Shown: positions 9,701 to 20,425 of the stretch, piece after piece
Layout of the letters: each line of letters opens with the position of its first letter
Position numbering within the stretch: position 1 is the stretch's first letter
Source of the DNA: Brevundimonas vancanneytii
GTDB taxonomy: Bacteria; Pseudomonadota; Alphaproteobacteria; Caulobacterales; Caulobacteraceae
Length of the DNA stretch: 32,615 bases
Assembly: GCA_945861515.1 (NCBI GenBank)
Contig: CAMAVA010000016.1
Location: 1 to 32,615, forward strand
Reading direction: 5' to 3'
Made by a program: the position numbers and the translations under genes
Notes under the pieces: model-generated
Database searches by the model: none
Seen by the model: only the letters and a program-made list of their open reading frames with translations
Told to the model about the DNA's origin: nothing

Positions 9701-10956
9701 TAGACAAGAGTCACCGGTCCGCGAGCCCTGGCCATTCCATAACCGGCGACGACAAGGTCAGAACCACTGAGATCTCCGGTGAGGGAGGCGTTCTGCCTGT
9801 CCCCGGCGAGGCGCCCCGCGAAACCGGCGTTTCCACGCACTGTGTTCTGGGTCAGGCGGTCCAGGGACTTGGTGCTGGCTGTCAGGTCCAGGCCCGCAGG
9901 GCCCGTTGAACCCTTGCCAAGATTGACGGGTCCTGCAGCAGTCAACACCAGGGATTGGCTCTCGAGCCGCCCAGTCAGGTCGACAAGCTCCTTCCCTGCC
10001 CTGGTCGCCGCAATGTCGAACCGGACTTCCGGGCCCAGGGTCGCCATCAGGCTGCGGGTCAGGGTCGATGCGTCAAGGCGGGCGAAGCCCCTGGCTGTTC
10101 CGCCATCCCTGGTCCATCGGCCGTGAGCCTCGGCGGGCGTCGAGGTTCCGGAATAGACCGCCAGATCAAACTGCCCCTCGGCGCTGGCCCCCTTGGCCTG
10201 CAGGCTGAGATCAAAGGAATCCCTGGCTGGCAGCCCAAGCAAGCCGGCCAGGGCGCCGCCCTGCGTTTCGACGGCCCGGGCATCGATCCGAACAGCCTTG
10301 TTGCCCCCGACATCAAACTTCACGTCCGCGAAATCACCGGCATGAAGCAGACTGCGCGCTACGATACGGCCTTTGGCGCGGCCTGTTCGCTCGACGGAGA
10401 GCCGAGCGCCCAGGTCGAACAGGCCTGGCCGGGTGCTGGCGGCCGGGCGAGTTTCGATGCGGGTCAAGAGACTGTCGATCTGCACGCTGATCGGCATCGG
10501 TTGGGGCTTTTGCGGCGCAGTCAGGATGGGTTGCCGCAGCACCGTCAAGTTCTTGGCCGCGATCGACTCTGCATGGAACCTGCGGGTCAGCAGGGCCTGA
10601 GGGCGCCAGCGAAGGCTCAGGTCGCGCGCCTCTATCCAGGCGCCCTTGCTATCCAGCAGCGCGACTCGGCGAACCGCGATCCTGTTCCAGACATCGCCGC
10701 TGATACCTTCGACCTGAAGTCTGCCGAACCGCGCGATCCTCAGCCCGTTGAGACTGCGCTCTATCAGCGCCATGCCGGAGCCAGTATTGGGTCCCCATCG
10801 CAGGCCCAGGCCCATCAAGCCCGCCCCCAAAATCAGGATGAGCAGGACAATCAGGCCATGGCGCAGACCGAAACGCCTCCGACGCGATCCGGCTGGCGGG
10901 CGGCTTGCTGTCGGAGGGTCCGCAGCAGCGTTGTCCGGAGGAACGGCCTCGCTCAA
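6724..10956 (-). CDS. tamB: TamB-like translocation/assembly module protein (DUF490)
   Basis: 1410 aa, N-terminal TM anchor (HGLIVLLILILGAGLMGLGL), long beta-rich repetitive body, C-terminal GEYDFAGKRFAFDETGDIQLS...VLPQDEVLSRILFG typical of TamB. Overlaps tamA by 4 nt. Confidence 0.93.
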   Translation of the reverse strand: MSEAVPPDNAAADPPTASRPPAGSRRRRFGLRHGLIVLLILILGAGLMGLGLRWGPNTGSGMALIERSLNGLRIARFGRLQVEGISGDVWNRIAVRRVALLDSKGAWIEARDLSLRWRPQALLTRRFHAESIAAKNLTVLRQPILTAPQKPQPMPISVQIDSLLTRIETRPAASTRPGLFDLGARLSVERTGRAKGRIVARSLLHAGDFADVKFDVGGNKAVRIDARAVETQGGALAGLLGLPARDSFDLSLQAKGASAEGQFDLAVYSGTSTPAEAHGRWTRDGGTARGFARLDASTLTRSLMATLGPEVRFDIAATRAGKELVDLTGRLESQSLVLTAAGPVNLGKGSTGPAGLDLTASTKSLDRLTQNTVRGNAGFAGRLAGDRQNASLTGDLSGSDLVVAGYGMARARGPVTLVYRKGEAALTASLGATGGRGEGYVAALLGGAPSAKIEAVRLPDGRLLLRWVQAQGQGLKLDASGSRSLLGGLTFKGTAEISNLQSARPGGRGVIKGRWSADQSGPGRPWMATLDATGTGLALGWSELDRLLGPAPRLRAKASLQNAELKIAEARLEGAHSSARASGVVGARGGLGLKLDWSATGPFRAGPVEVSGKAAGAGSITGALAAPRADLTANFDAIDLPRLPLTNAKVVLSFLKRPAGGDGVFSLMADSLYGPARLKTDFAFAAGGLDLSGLDADAGGIKAQGSVALRRGRPSSAALNIVAGPGVLLGSGTVRGDVRIVDSAEGALAVSSLKAVNAAPRDVPGLLLTDAAITANGPLERLPLRIQAKGEGGQGDWSIDARGVLTEPGGKSGWNLALDGSGRLGRASIRTTETASLNFGGETSEAHLNLAAARGVGAQAASGTVVLDARMTPGGANVTADVSSLPIAIFNDDLAGKLDGKLALSGQGKALTGEMDATLSGVRARGSGKTLTLDGKVKAVLVDQYLTVLANLTSAQGLKADASLVLAAETSAAPLRLAIDRSRPVKGKFDADGEIKPLWDLLMGGDRSLSGRVQASGSLGGTLADPRLLGQMQVQGGAFQDGPTGLKLKDVAVDATFADQAIDVTKAVANDSGGGSLSGSGRISLQREAASSFRLDLTKFQVIDNDIATATATGQTTITRSADGNVKLSGALRIDRAQIAADPLGYTGVTPMDVVEINRPPVVGRRAAQEAARKAGPVANLEVTLKASRGIFVEGRGLNVELSMDAVVGGTTANPTLSGTARIVRGEYDFAGKRFAFDETGDIQLSTDPRKIRLNLTATRADPSLTAKVEVRGTAARPEITLSSTPVLPQDEVLSRILFGASAAQLSALEAAQLASALAALAGGGGFDVIGGLRNLAGLDRLTFGGGGDAGMTVAGGKYLTDDVYLELIGGGREGTAAQVEWRVRRNLSIVSRIAGQGDAKLSVRWRRDY

Positions 10957-12770
10957 AATGCCTGACCTATGCTGATATAGATCTGCACAGGCGGGTCATC
11001 ATCGCGGGGATCGAGGGGAACCGCGATATCCGCCCGGATCGGACCAAAGCCAAGATTGTAGCGCACCCCGAAACCGACCCCGGCGCTGAAATCATCGCCC
11101 CCCGGAAAGCTGTCGGTTCCCACGCCGCCAAGATCGACAAAGGCGGCAAGCCCCCATGTCTTCGTCAGATCATAACGAAGCTCAGCCGAGCCCTCCAGCA
11201 CCGATATCCCGCCGATCGGCGTGGTGCTGAGCCGGGGACCGATCGCCTGGAAGGCATACCCGCGAACCGATCCGCCGCCACCGGAATAGAACCGCCGCGC
11301 AGCGGGCACATCGGTCGCGCTGGCGCCGCTGATGAGGCCCCCCTTCAGGCGGCTGGCCAGCACGAGACGCTGATCCGCATCCAGCGGCAGATAGAAGCTC
11401 CCTTGCCCCAGGGCCTTGAGATAGGTCAGTTGTGCGTCCCCGAAGGTGAGGGTGGGTTCGGCTCGAAAGCTGACCCTCCAGCCGGTCTTGGGATTTAGAG
11501 GATCGTCAGACCTGTCCAGAGCCCAGGCCCCCAGCAGGGAGACGTTGGCAAGGTTGCGGTCAATGCCGCGTAGCACCAAACCATTGACCTTGAGGATTTC
11601 GGCGACCCGACCACTATCAACCGAGGCGCCATAGGTCAGATAGGCGTTGATGCCGCTGCGCTGGGTCACATCCGCCGTCAGACCGGCGCCGGTCTGATCA
11701 TAGGCATCGGTCAGCTCGTTGTAGGCGCTGGCCGTCAAGCTCAGGGTCTGCCTTGGCGTCTGCCAGTGGGGCAGCGAAACTCGATAGTCGAACCTCTGCT
11801 GAATCTCGGCCAGTCGCAGGGCAATGGTTCGGGTATCGGCCCTTCGCCAGCCGTTGTAGCGGGTCGCGGTGACGTCGACACCCACGCCCTCGCTGGTTGA
11901 ATAGCCGGCGCTGACTTCCAACGACCGGGCCGACCGGTCCTTGAGGCTAAGCTGCACTGGCCGATCTCCGGACGGATCAGCGGACTCTGGCGGCGCCAGG
12001 GACACGGAGACGGCTTCGAAGGCGCCGGTCTCGCGCAGTCGTCGCTCCAGCTCCGCGAGGGCATCCGGGGAATAGACCTCGCCGGACTTCCAGGACTTGA
12101 GCGACTGGATCCAGGGCCTTCGGGTTCGGCCGGCATAGGTGAGATCGATCCCGTCCAGCGTGACCAGGGGACCGGCCTCGATCCGAAAGGTCGGCTGGAC
12201 CGAGTTTGCAGCATGATCAACCGTCACGACCCGGGGCTGGATCAGCGCATCTGCATGTCCCCGCTGCTGGATGGCGGACAGGATTCTGCCTTCAGCGGCC
12301 AGGATATCCTGAGCCCGGCCAGCGGCCCCTCGGCGCAAGGCCATCGCCAGGATTCCTGCAGCCTGGACCGTATCTGACGGGGGCGCCGCCTGCCAATCGA
12401 TCTGTGGCCGAACGATCCGAAACTTCGGGCCCGGGGTAATCTTGATCAGCGCCCTCGGCGCCGCTTCGCTGGAATCATCGTCCTGATCGGCAAGTTCCGT
12501 GCTGACCGCACTGCCGTAATAGCCTTCGGAGCGCAGCACGGCTGTAACCGTCAGCAGGGCATCCTGTCCCCTCCGGCGGGCTTCGAACCGTGACTCGGCC
12601 GGCTGCTCCGCCCGGCCGATCGCCTGGCGAAGCTGGTCGGAAAGTTCCTTGTCCTCGACTCCCTGGATCCGAGCCTTGGGCTCGTCGGCCTGCGCCGCCG
12701 GCGGCAAGCTCGCCAGCACCGTCAAGAGTCCCGCCAACAACGTCAGGCGCTGGGTCGCCAAACCGTCCAT
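10953..12770 (-). CDS. tamA: TamA-like outer-membrane Omp85 protein
   Basis: 605 aa, signal peptide, POTRA region and C-terminal surface-antigen barrel (RFYSGGGGSVRGYAFQAIGPR...GVGFGVRYNLGFGPIRADIAVPL); paired with tamB. Confidence 0.92.
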   Translation of the reverse strand: MDGLATQRLTLLAGLLTVLASLPPAAQADEPKARIQGVEDKELSDQLRQAIGRAEQPAESRFEARRRGQDALLTVTAVLRSEGYYGSAVSTELADQDDDSSEAAPRALIKITPGPKFRIVRPQIDWQAAPPSDTVQAAGILAMALRRGAAGRAQDILAAEGRILSAIQQRGHADALIQPRVVTVDHAANSVQPTFRIEAGPLVTLDGIDLTYAGRTRRPWIQSLKSWKSGEVYSPDALAELERRLRETGAFEAVSVSLAPPESADPSGDRPVQLSLKDRSARSLEVSAGYSTSEGVGVDVTATRYNGWRRADTRTIALRLAEIQQRFDYRVSLPHWQTPRQTLSLTASAYNELTDAYDQTGAGLTADVTQRSGINAYLTYGASVDSGRVAEILKVNGLVLRGIDRNLANVSLLGAWALDRSDDPLNPKTGWRVSFRAEPTLTFGDAQLTYLKALGQGSFYLPLDADQRLVLASRLKGGLISGASATDVPAARRFYSGGGGSVRGYAFQAIGPRLSTTPIGGISVLEGSAELRYDLTKTWGLAAFVDLGGVGTDSFPGGDDFSAGVGFGVRYNLGFGPIRADIAVPLDPRDDDPPVQIYISIGQAF

Positions 12771-12890
12771 CCCTGCAAAGCGCCCCGAAAGAATGACTTA
12801 GCGACGCTGAGCGCAGAAGTCACGTCAGCAAGGCCATTGTGGCAGTGTCGCCTCTTGCCGGGGCTTAACGGCGCCTGTCAAAGTCCGCCC

Positions 12891-13949
12891 ATGGCAGAGC
12901 CGTTGATGATACCCGAAATTCACAATCTCGATGGGGTAAAGCTGCTGACCCTGGGCAAGTCCACGGTGACGCTGGGCGGACTCGTGACGGGGCTGCTGAT
13001 CATACTGGCGGCGGTCCTCTTGTCCCAACTCCTGGGACGGGTCTTCCGAAGGTTCCGCGAAAAGGCAAGCCAGGCGGCGCCCTCCATCTATGTCGTCGAG
13101 AAACTGTCCACCTATGGGCTGTTGATTGTCGGGGTCGTAATGGGATTTACTGCCGTTGGGCTCGATCTTTCCTCCCTCACCTTCTTCGCAGGCGCCCTGG
13201 GCGTCGGCCTCGGGTTCGGCATGCAGGGCGTGGTCAAGGAATTCATTTCCGGTCTGGTCCTGTTGTTCGATCGGTTGATCCGCATAGGCGACTATCTCGA
13301 GCTTCAGACCGGTGAGCGGGGAGTGGTTGCGGAAATCGGGCCCCGCGCCACGCGTCTTCGCAACAACGACGACCTGGATGTCCTGGTCCCCAACAGCCGG
13401 CTGATCGAGGCTCCGGTCATCAACTGGACCCATCAGAACAGCGCCCGACGCATGCATGTTCCCTTCCGCGTGGCCTACGGCACCAGCAAGGAAGCGGTTC
13501 GGGATGCTGTCCTCAAGGCGGCGCATGAAGTCCCCTTCACCCTCGCCGACACGGATCGCCGGAAAACCCAGGTCTGGCTGGTGGGCTTTGGCGAGTCCGC
13601 CCTGGAATTCGAACTGGTCGTCTGGCCTGCCCTCGAAGCGGTGAAACGCCCCAACGCCGCCCAGGCGGCCTATATCTGGGCGATAGAAGGAGCGCTGCGG
13701 AGCGGCGGATTCGAAATTCCCCTTCCGCAGCAGGATCTCCGGATAAGAAGTCTCTTTGGCGAGGAGGGCGAAGTCGCACGGGGCTCCCTTGGACTGAAAG
13801 CCACCCGCAAGGCGCGGCGCACCCGATCTGGCGAAGCGCCAGATGATCATAACGACGCCGCCGACGACCTTAAGCGGGCTGCGGCGGAAGAAGCCTTGCT
13901 GGCCGCAATCGAGAACCGCGAGGACGAGGTCCAGCCGACGAGAAGTTGA
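12891..13949 (+). CDS. MscS-family mechanosensitive ion channel
   Basis: MAEPLMIPEIHNLDGVKLL...TM helices...FFAGALGVGLGFGMQGVVKEFISGLVLLFDRLIRIGDYLELQTGERGVVAEIGPRATRLRNNDDLDVLVPNSRLIEAPVINWT. ATG at 12891 is preferred over 12837. Confidence 0.92.
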   Translation: MAEPLMIPEIHNLDGVKLLTLGKSTVTLGGLVTGLLIILAAVLLSQLLGRVFRRFREKASQAAPSIYVVEKLSTYGLLIVGVVMGFTAVGLDLSSLTFFAGALGVGLGFGMQGVVKEFISGLVLLFDRLIRIGDYLELQTGERGVVAEIGPRATRLRNNDDLDVLVPNSRLIEAPVINWTHQNSARRMHVPFRVAYGTSKEAVRDAVLKAAHEVPFTLADTDRRKTQVWLVGFGESALEFELVVWPALEAVKRPNAAQAAYIWAIEGALRSGGFEIPLPQQDLRIRSLFGEEGEVARGSLGLKATRKARRTRSGEAPDDHNDAADDLKRAAAEEALLAAIENREDEVQPTRS

Positions 13950-14115
13950 GCTCGTCGCTCTGCCGGTCAGCGACCCTCAGAATGGCGTTTGCAGCGGCGG
14001 CGAAAGCTGCACAAATGGGAGGCACTCTGATTTTGTCCGCATTTGGCCCCCGAGCAATCGCGCACTCGGCAGATTGGCGGGCTATCACGTGAGCTTAACA
14101 GAGGCCCAAGGCCCC

Positions 14116-15648
14116 ATGGGGAACACAAGACCAGTGGCGGAAGAGCAAGCAGCCCAGGAAGCCCGGATACCGCCGGACAACGAAGGGTTTTACCGGCCAG
14201 GCGTCGCTTTCGACGAAATGTATGCGCCCGACGGCGAGGTCAGAAATCACTACGGCCTGATGCATGAACGCCTGACCACCCTTTCGGCCGAGGACCTGGC
14301 GGCCCGGCAGTCGACGCTTGAACGATCCTTCCTGCTTCAGGGGATCACTTTCACGGTCTACGGCGCGGAGGCGACCACCGAGCGGATAATCCCGACGGAT
14401 CTGATTCCCCGGATTATTCCGTCCAATGAGTGGGATCGCGTGGAGGCCGGACTGGTCCAGCGACTTCGTGCGCTCAACATGTTTCTGGCGGACATCTATG
14501 GCGAACAGAAAGTCCTGATGGACGGTGTGCTGCCGCGCGAACTGGTGCTGGGCGCACCCTCCTATCGACGGGAGATGCAACACCTCTATGTGCCGCACAA
14601 GGCCTACGCCAATGTCTGCGGGTCAGACCTGATCCGGCAGGAAGACGGTCAGTTCGCTGTACTGGAAGACAATCTTCGGGTTCCGTCCGGCGTGTCCTAC
14701 ATGCTGGCGAACCGCGACGCCGCGCGGCGGACTTTTCCTGGATCGTTCAGAGCAGCCAGTGTCCGCCCCGTCGAACGCTACCCCGATCTGCTTCTGGCGA
14801 CGCTCAAGAGCATGGCCGAGGAATGGCGACCCGACCCGCAGGTCGTGGTTCTGACGCCGGGCGTCTACAACAGCGCCTATTATGAACATGCCTATCTGGC
14901 CCGGCTGATGGGCGTCCCCCTCGTCGAAGGCCGCGATCTCGTGATCCACGAGAATATGGTCTACATGCGTATGACCACCGGCCTCCAAAGGGTCGATGTC
15001 ATCTATCGCCGGGTGGACGACGACTATATCGACCCCCTGACCTTCCGAAGAGACTCCAGTCTCGGGGTCGGCGGCCTGTTCAATGCCTACAGGGCTGGCA
15101 ATGTCATGATCTGCAATGCTCCGGGCACTGGGGTTGCGGACGACAAGGCGGTCTATGCCTACGTGCCGGACATCATCCGCTACTATCTGGGTGAAGACGC
15201 GATCCTGCCCAACATCGAGACCTATCTGTGCCGGGAACCTGCGCAACTTGATCACGTGCTGGCCAATCTGGACAAGTTCGTGGTCAAGGCGGTCGGGGCC
15301 TCTGGCGGCTACGGAATGCTCGTTGGTCCCCATGCCTCGCGAAAGGAACGTGAAGACTTTGCGGCGGCCTTGAAGGCGGACCCGGCCAACTACATCGCCC
15401 AGCCGACCATCCAGCTTTCGACGGCCCCCTGCCTGATCGATGGAAAGGTTGAAACCCGGCACGTGGATCTGCGCCCGTTCATTCTGTCTGGCGAGAAAAT
15501 CGTCGTCACGCCTGGCGCCCTTACCCGTGTGGCCTTGAGAAAGGGCTCATTGGTCGTGAATTCCAGCCAGGGTGGCGGATCAAAAGACACCTGGATCCTG
15601 GCGGCTGACACCGAAACCCGGCCCGAACAGGAAAGTGTCACCGCATGA
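14116..15648 (+). CDS. Circularly permuted ATP-grasp protein (COG2308-type)
   Basis: MGNTRPVAEEQAAQEARIPPDNEGFYRPGVAFDEMYAPDGEVRNHYGLMHERL...VLEDNLRVPSGVSYMLANR...VVVLTPGVYNSAYYEHAYLARLMGVPLVEGRDL...FVVKAVGASGGYGMLVGP...NYIAQPTIQLSTAPC. Start at 14116 rather than the 13843 track start. Confidence 0.92.
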   Translation: MGNTRPVAEEQAAQEARIPPDNEGFYRPGVAFDEMYAPDGEVRNHYGLMHERLTTLSAEDLAARQSTLERSFLLQGITFTVYGAEATTERIIPTDLIPRIIPSNEWDRVEAGLVQRLRALNMFLADIYGEQKVLMDGVLPRELVLGAPSYRREMQHLYVPHKAYANVCGSDLIRQEDGQFAVLEDNLRVPSGVSYMLANRDAARRTFPGSFRAASVRPVERYPDLLLATLKSMAEEWRPDPQVVVLTPGVYNSAYYEHAYLARLMGVPLVEGRDLVIHENMVYMRMTTGLQRVDVIYRRVDDDYIDPLTFRRDSSLGVGGLFNAYRAGNVMICNAPGTGVADDKAVYAYVPDIIRYYLGEDAILPNIETYLCREPAQLDHVLANLDKFVVKAVGASGGYGMLVGPHASRKEREDFAAALKADPANYIAQPTIQLSTAPCLIDGKVETRHVDLRPFILSGEKIVVTPGALTRVALRKGSLVVNSSQGGGSKDTWILAADTETRPEQESVTA

Positions 15649-16586
15649 TGCTCGCGAGAGTCGCTGACAGCCTCTACTGGGTGGGGCGCTATGTGGAACG
15701 CGCAGAGCATGTGTCGCGGCTGGCCGATGTGATGCTGAACGCCACGCTCGACCGGTCCAACGCCGCAAATCAGACAGCCCGGATAGCGCTCGGCGCCCTG
15801 GGCGACACGGTTACGGCAAGCGAACAGAACCTTTATGACGCCGCGCGTGTTCTGGCGCTCGATCTGGAGGACTCAAACTCCGTCCGCGTTACGGTCGCTA
15901 TGGCCCGGGAAAACGCCAGGCAGGTCCGGGATCAGATCACCACGGAAATGTGGGAGCGGCTGAACATGCTCTATCTGCGGGTCACCGGAGAGTCTGCCGG
16001 CCGGACCTTTGACCGGGGCTCCTCCGCCTTTCTGCATGAGGTTATCGCTGACCTCCATCTGTTCAAGGGCGCCGCAGACTCGACCATGAGCCATGGGGAA
16101 GGATGGCGGTTCCTGGTTCTGGGCATGTACATCGAGCGCGCCCAACTGGTGGCCCGGCTGTTGAAGGCCGCCTTTGGCGAGGGCGGCCTTGGGGGCAACG
16201 ACCACGTCACCCTGATGAACGTTTTGCGCATGGGCTGCGCCCTTGAGCCCTATCTGCGGACCTACACGGCTGAAATCGAGCCCCGCCACATTCTGGACTT
16301 CCTGCTGTTTGGCGAGGATTTTCCTCGATCCATCCGGTTCTCGACCGCCAGGATCGAAGAGCACATGGCCGAAATCGCCAGCCATGTGGCCTTTGCCGGT
16401 CGCGCCCGGCCCGAAAGACTGGCTGGACGTCTGAAGGCCAGACTTGAGTTCACCGATCTGGAGGACCTGGAATCGACCGGCGCCGGGGCTTTGCTGACCT
16501 CGGTGATGGGCGACTGCACCAGGATTCACGAAGCGATATACCAGACCTTTGTCGCCTATCCTCTTGAGATGAGGCTACCCGCCTGA
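15645..16586 (+). CDS. Alpha-E domain protein (COG2307-type)
   Basis: MMLARVADSLYWVGRYVERAEHVSRLADVMLN...LRMGCALEPYLRTYTAEIEPRHILDFLLFGEDFPRSIRFS. ATGA overlap with the ATP-grasp gene (15645-15648). Confidence 0.92.
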   Translation: MMLARVADSLYWVGRYVERAEHVSRLADVMLNATLDRSNAANQTARIALGALGDTVTASEQNLYDAARVLALDLEDSNSVRVTVAMARENARQVRDQITTEMWERLNMLYLRVTGESAGRTFDRGSSAFLHEVIADLHLFKGAADSTMSHGEGWRFLVLGMYIERAQLVARLLKAAFGEGGLGGNDHVTLMNVLRMGCALEPYLRTYTAEIEPRHILDFLLFGEDFPRSIRFSTARIEEHMAEIASHVAFAGRARPERLAGRLKARLEFTDLEDLESTGAGALLTSVMGDCTRIHEAIYQTFVAYPLEMRLPA

Positions 16587-17551
16587 TGATGCTCGAAATT
16601 CGCCACATCACACGCTATCATTACGAAGTTCTCGTGCGCGAAAGCGTTATGGAACTACGGATGCAACCTCAGAAGAGCATCCGACAAAGACTGATCAGCT
16701 TCGAGATCGAGCTCGACCCGCGAGCTCAATTATTTTCCTATATTGACCCATTCGGAAATGCTGTTCACCATTTTGATGTGCCGCAACCCCATGACGAATT
16801 GACCATCGTCGCCAGGGCTTGCGTTGAAACCCAGGCCCCGCCGGACGTTCCGCTGGCGCTCGACATGGGTGAATGGGACAGGCTGCGGAGCACCTTCGTT
16901 CAGGCCGAGTGCTACGAATTTCTCCAACCGCATGGCTATGCGGTGAAGACAACGGCTCTGGCGGCTTTCATGGCCGCTAAAGGCTTGGAAAGTCGCCATC
17001 TTGATCCTCTCTCCAGCGTGAAAAACCTCAGCAAGGTCATCTACGACAGTTTTGCCTACCAGCCCGGCGTCACCCATGCAGACAGCCCCATCGACCTCGC
17101 CCTGGGGAGCGGCGGCGGCGTCTGCCAGGACTTTGCCCATATCATGATCGCCATCTGCAGGGACTGGGGCCTCCCGGCTCGCTATGTTTCCGGCTATCTG
17201 TTCACAGACCGTCAGCATGGCGATCGCTCCGATCCAGATGCGACCCATGCCTGGGTGGAGGTTTTCCTGCCCAGCCAGCGCTGGGTGGGTTTTGATCCCA
17301 CGAACAACACCATGGCGGGTGAGCGGCATGTCGCAGTGGCTGTCGGACGCGACTATGCTGACGTCCCTCCGTCCCGGGGCGTTTACAAGGGGGACGCCGA
17401 AAGTCAGCTGGCCGTCGATGTATCGGTCTCCAGGACACGCTCGGCAATCAGCGAACCCGAGTTTTTCAACCTGCCCAGGCCGGCCTTCCGGGGCGGGCGG
17501 AGACGCGGAATGGATGGCTTCCGCGAACAGCAGGAACAGCAGCAGCAATAG
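16586..17551 (+). CDS. Transglutaminase-like cysteine peptidase-fold protein (COG1305)
   Basis: MMLEIRHITRYHYEVLVRESVMELRMQPQ...GVCQDFAHIMIAICRDWGLPARYVSGYL...ATHAWVEVFLPSQRWVGFDPTNN: Cys-His-Asp triad. Start overlaps the previous stop (TGATG). Confidence 0.93.
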   Translation: MMLEIRHITRYHYEVLVRESVMELRMQPQKSIRQRLISFEIELDPRAQLFSYIDPFGNAVHHFDVPQPHDELTIVARACVETQAPPDVPLALDMGEWDRLRSTFVQAECYEFLQPHGYAVKTTALAAFMAAKGLESRHLDPLSSVKNLSKVIYDSFAYQPGVTHADSPIDLALGSGGGVCQDFAHIMIAICRDWGLPARYVSGYLFTDRQHGDRSDPDATHAWVEVFLPSQRWVGFDPTNNTMAGERHVAVAVGRDYADVPPSRGVYKGDAESQLAVDVSVSRTRSAISEPEFFNLPRPAFRGGRRRGMDGFREQQEQQQQ

Positions 17552-17593
17552 ACCGTCATCGGCCGGAAGGGTCGGAAGAGGCCACTCAAGGGG

Positions 17594-20359
<2,766 letters not shown>

Positions 20360-20425
20360 TTATACCATGGCCGGGTTGAGCGGGAAGGCCGACCGCAGAC
20401 GCACCAAACTGACCGAACAGCGGCT

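Noticed and set aside
9955-10965. 336-aa plus-strand ORF opposite tamB
   Set aside because: Antisense shadow of tamB codon usage; no domain or convincing start context.
14086-14091. CACGTG box upstream of the ATP-grasp gene
   Set aside because: Single 6-bp palindrome with no supporting context.
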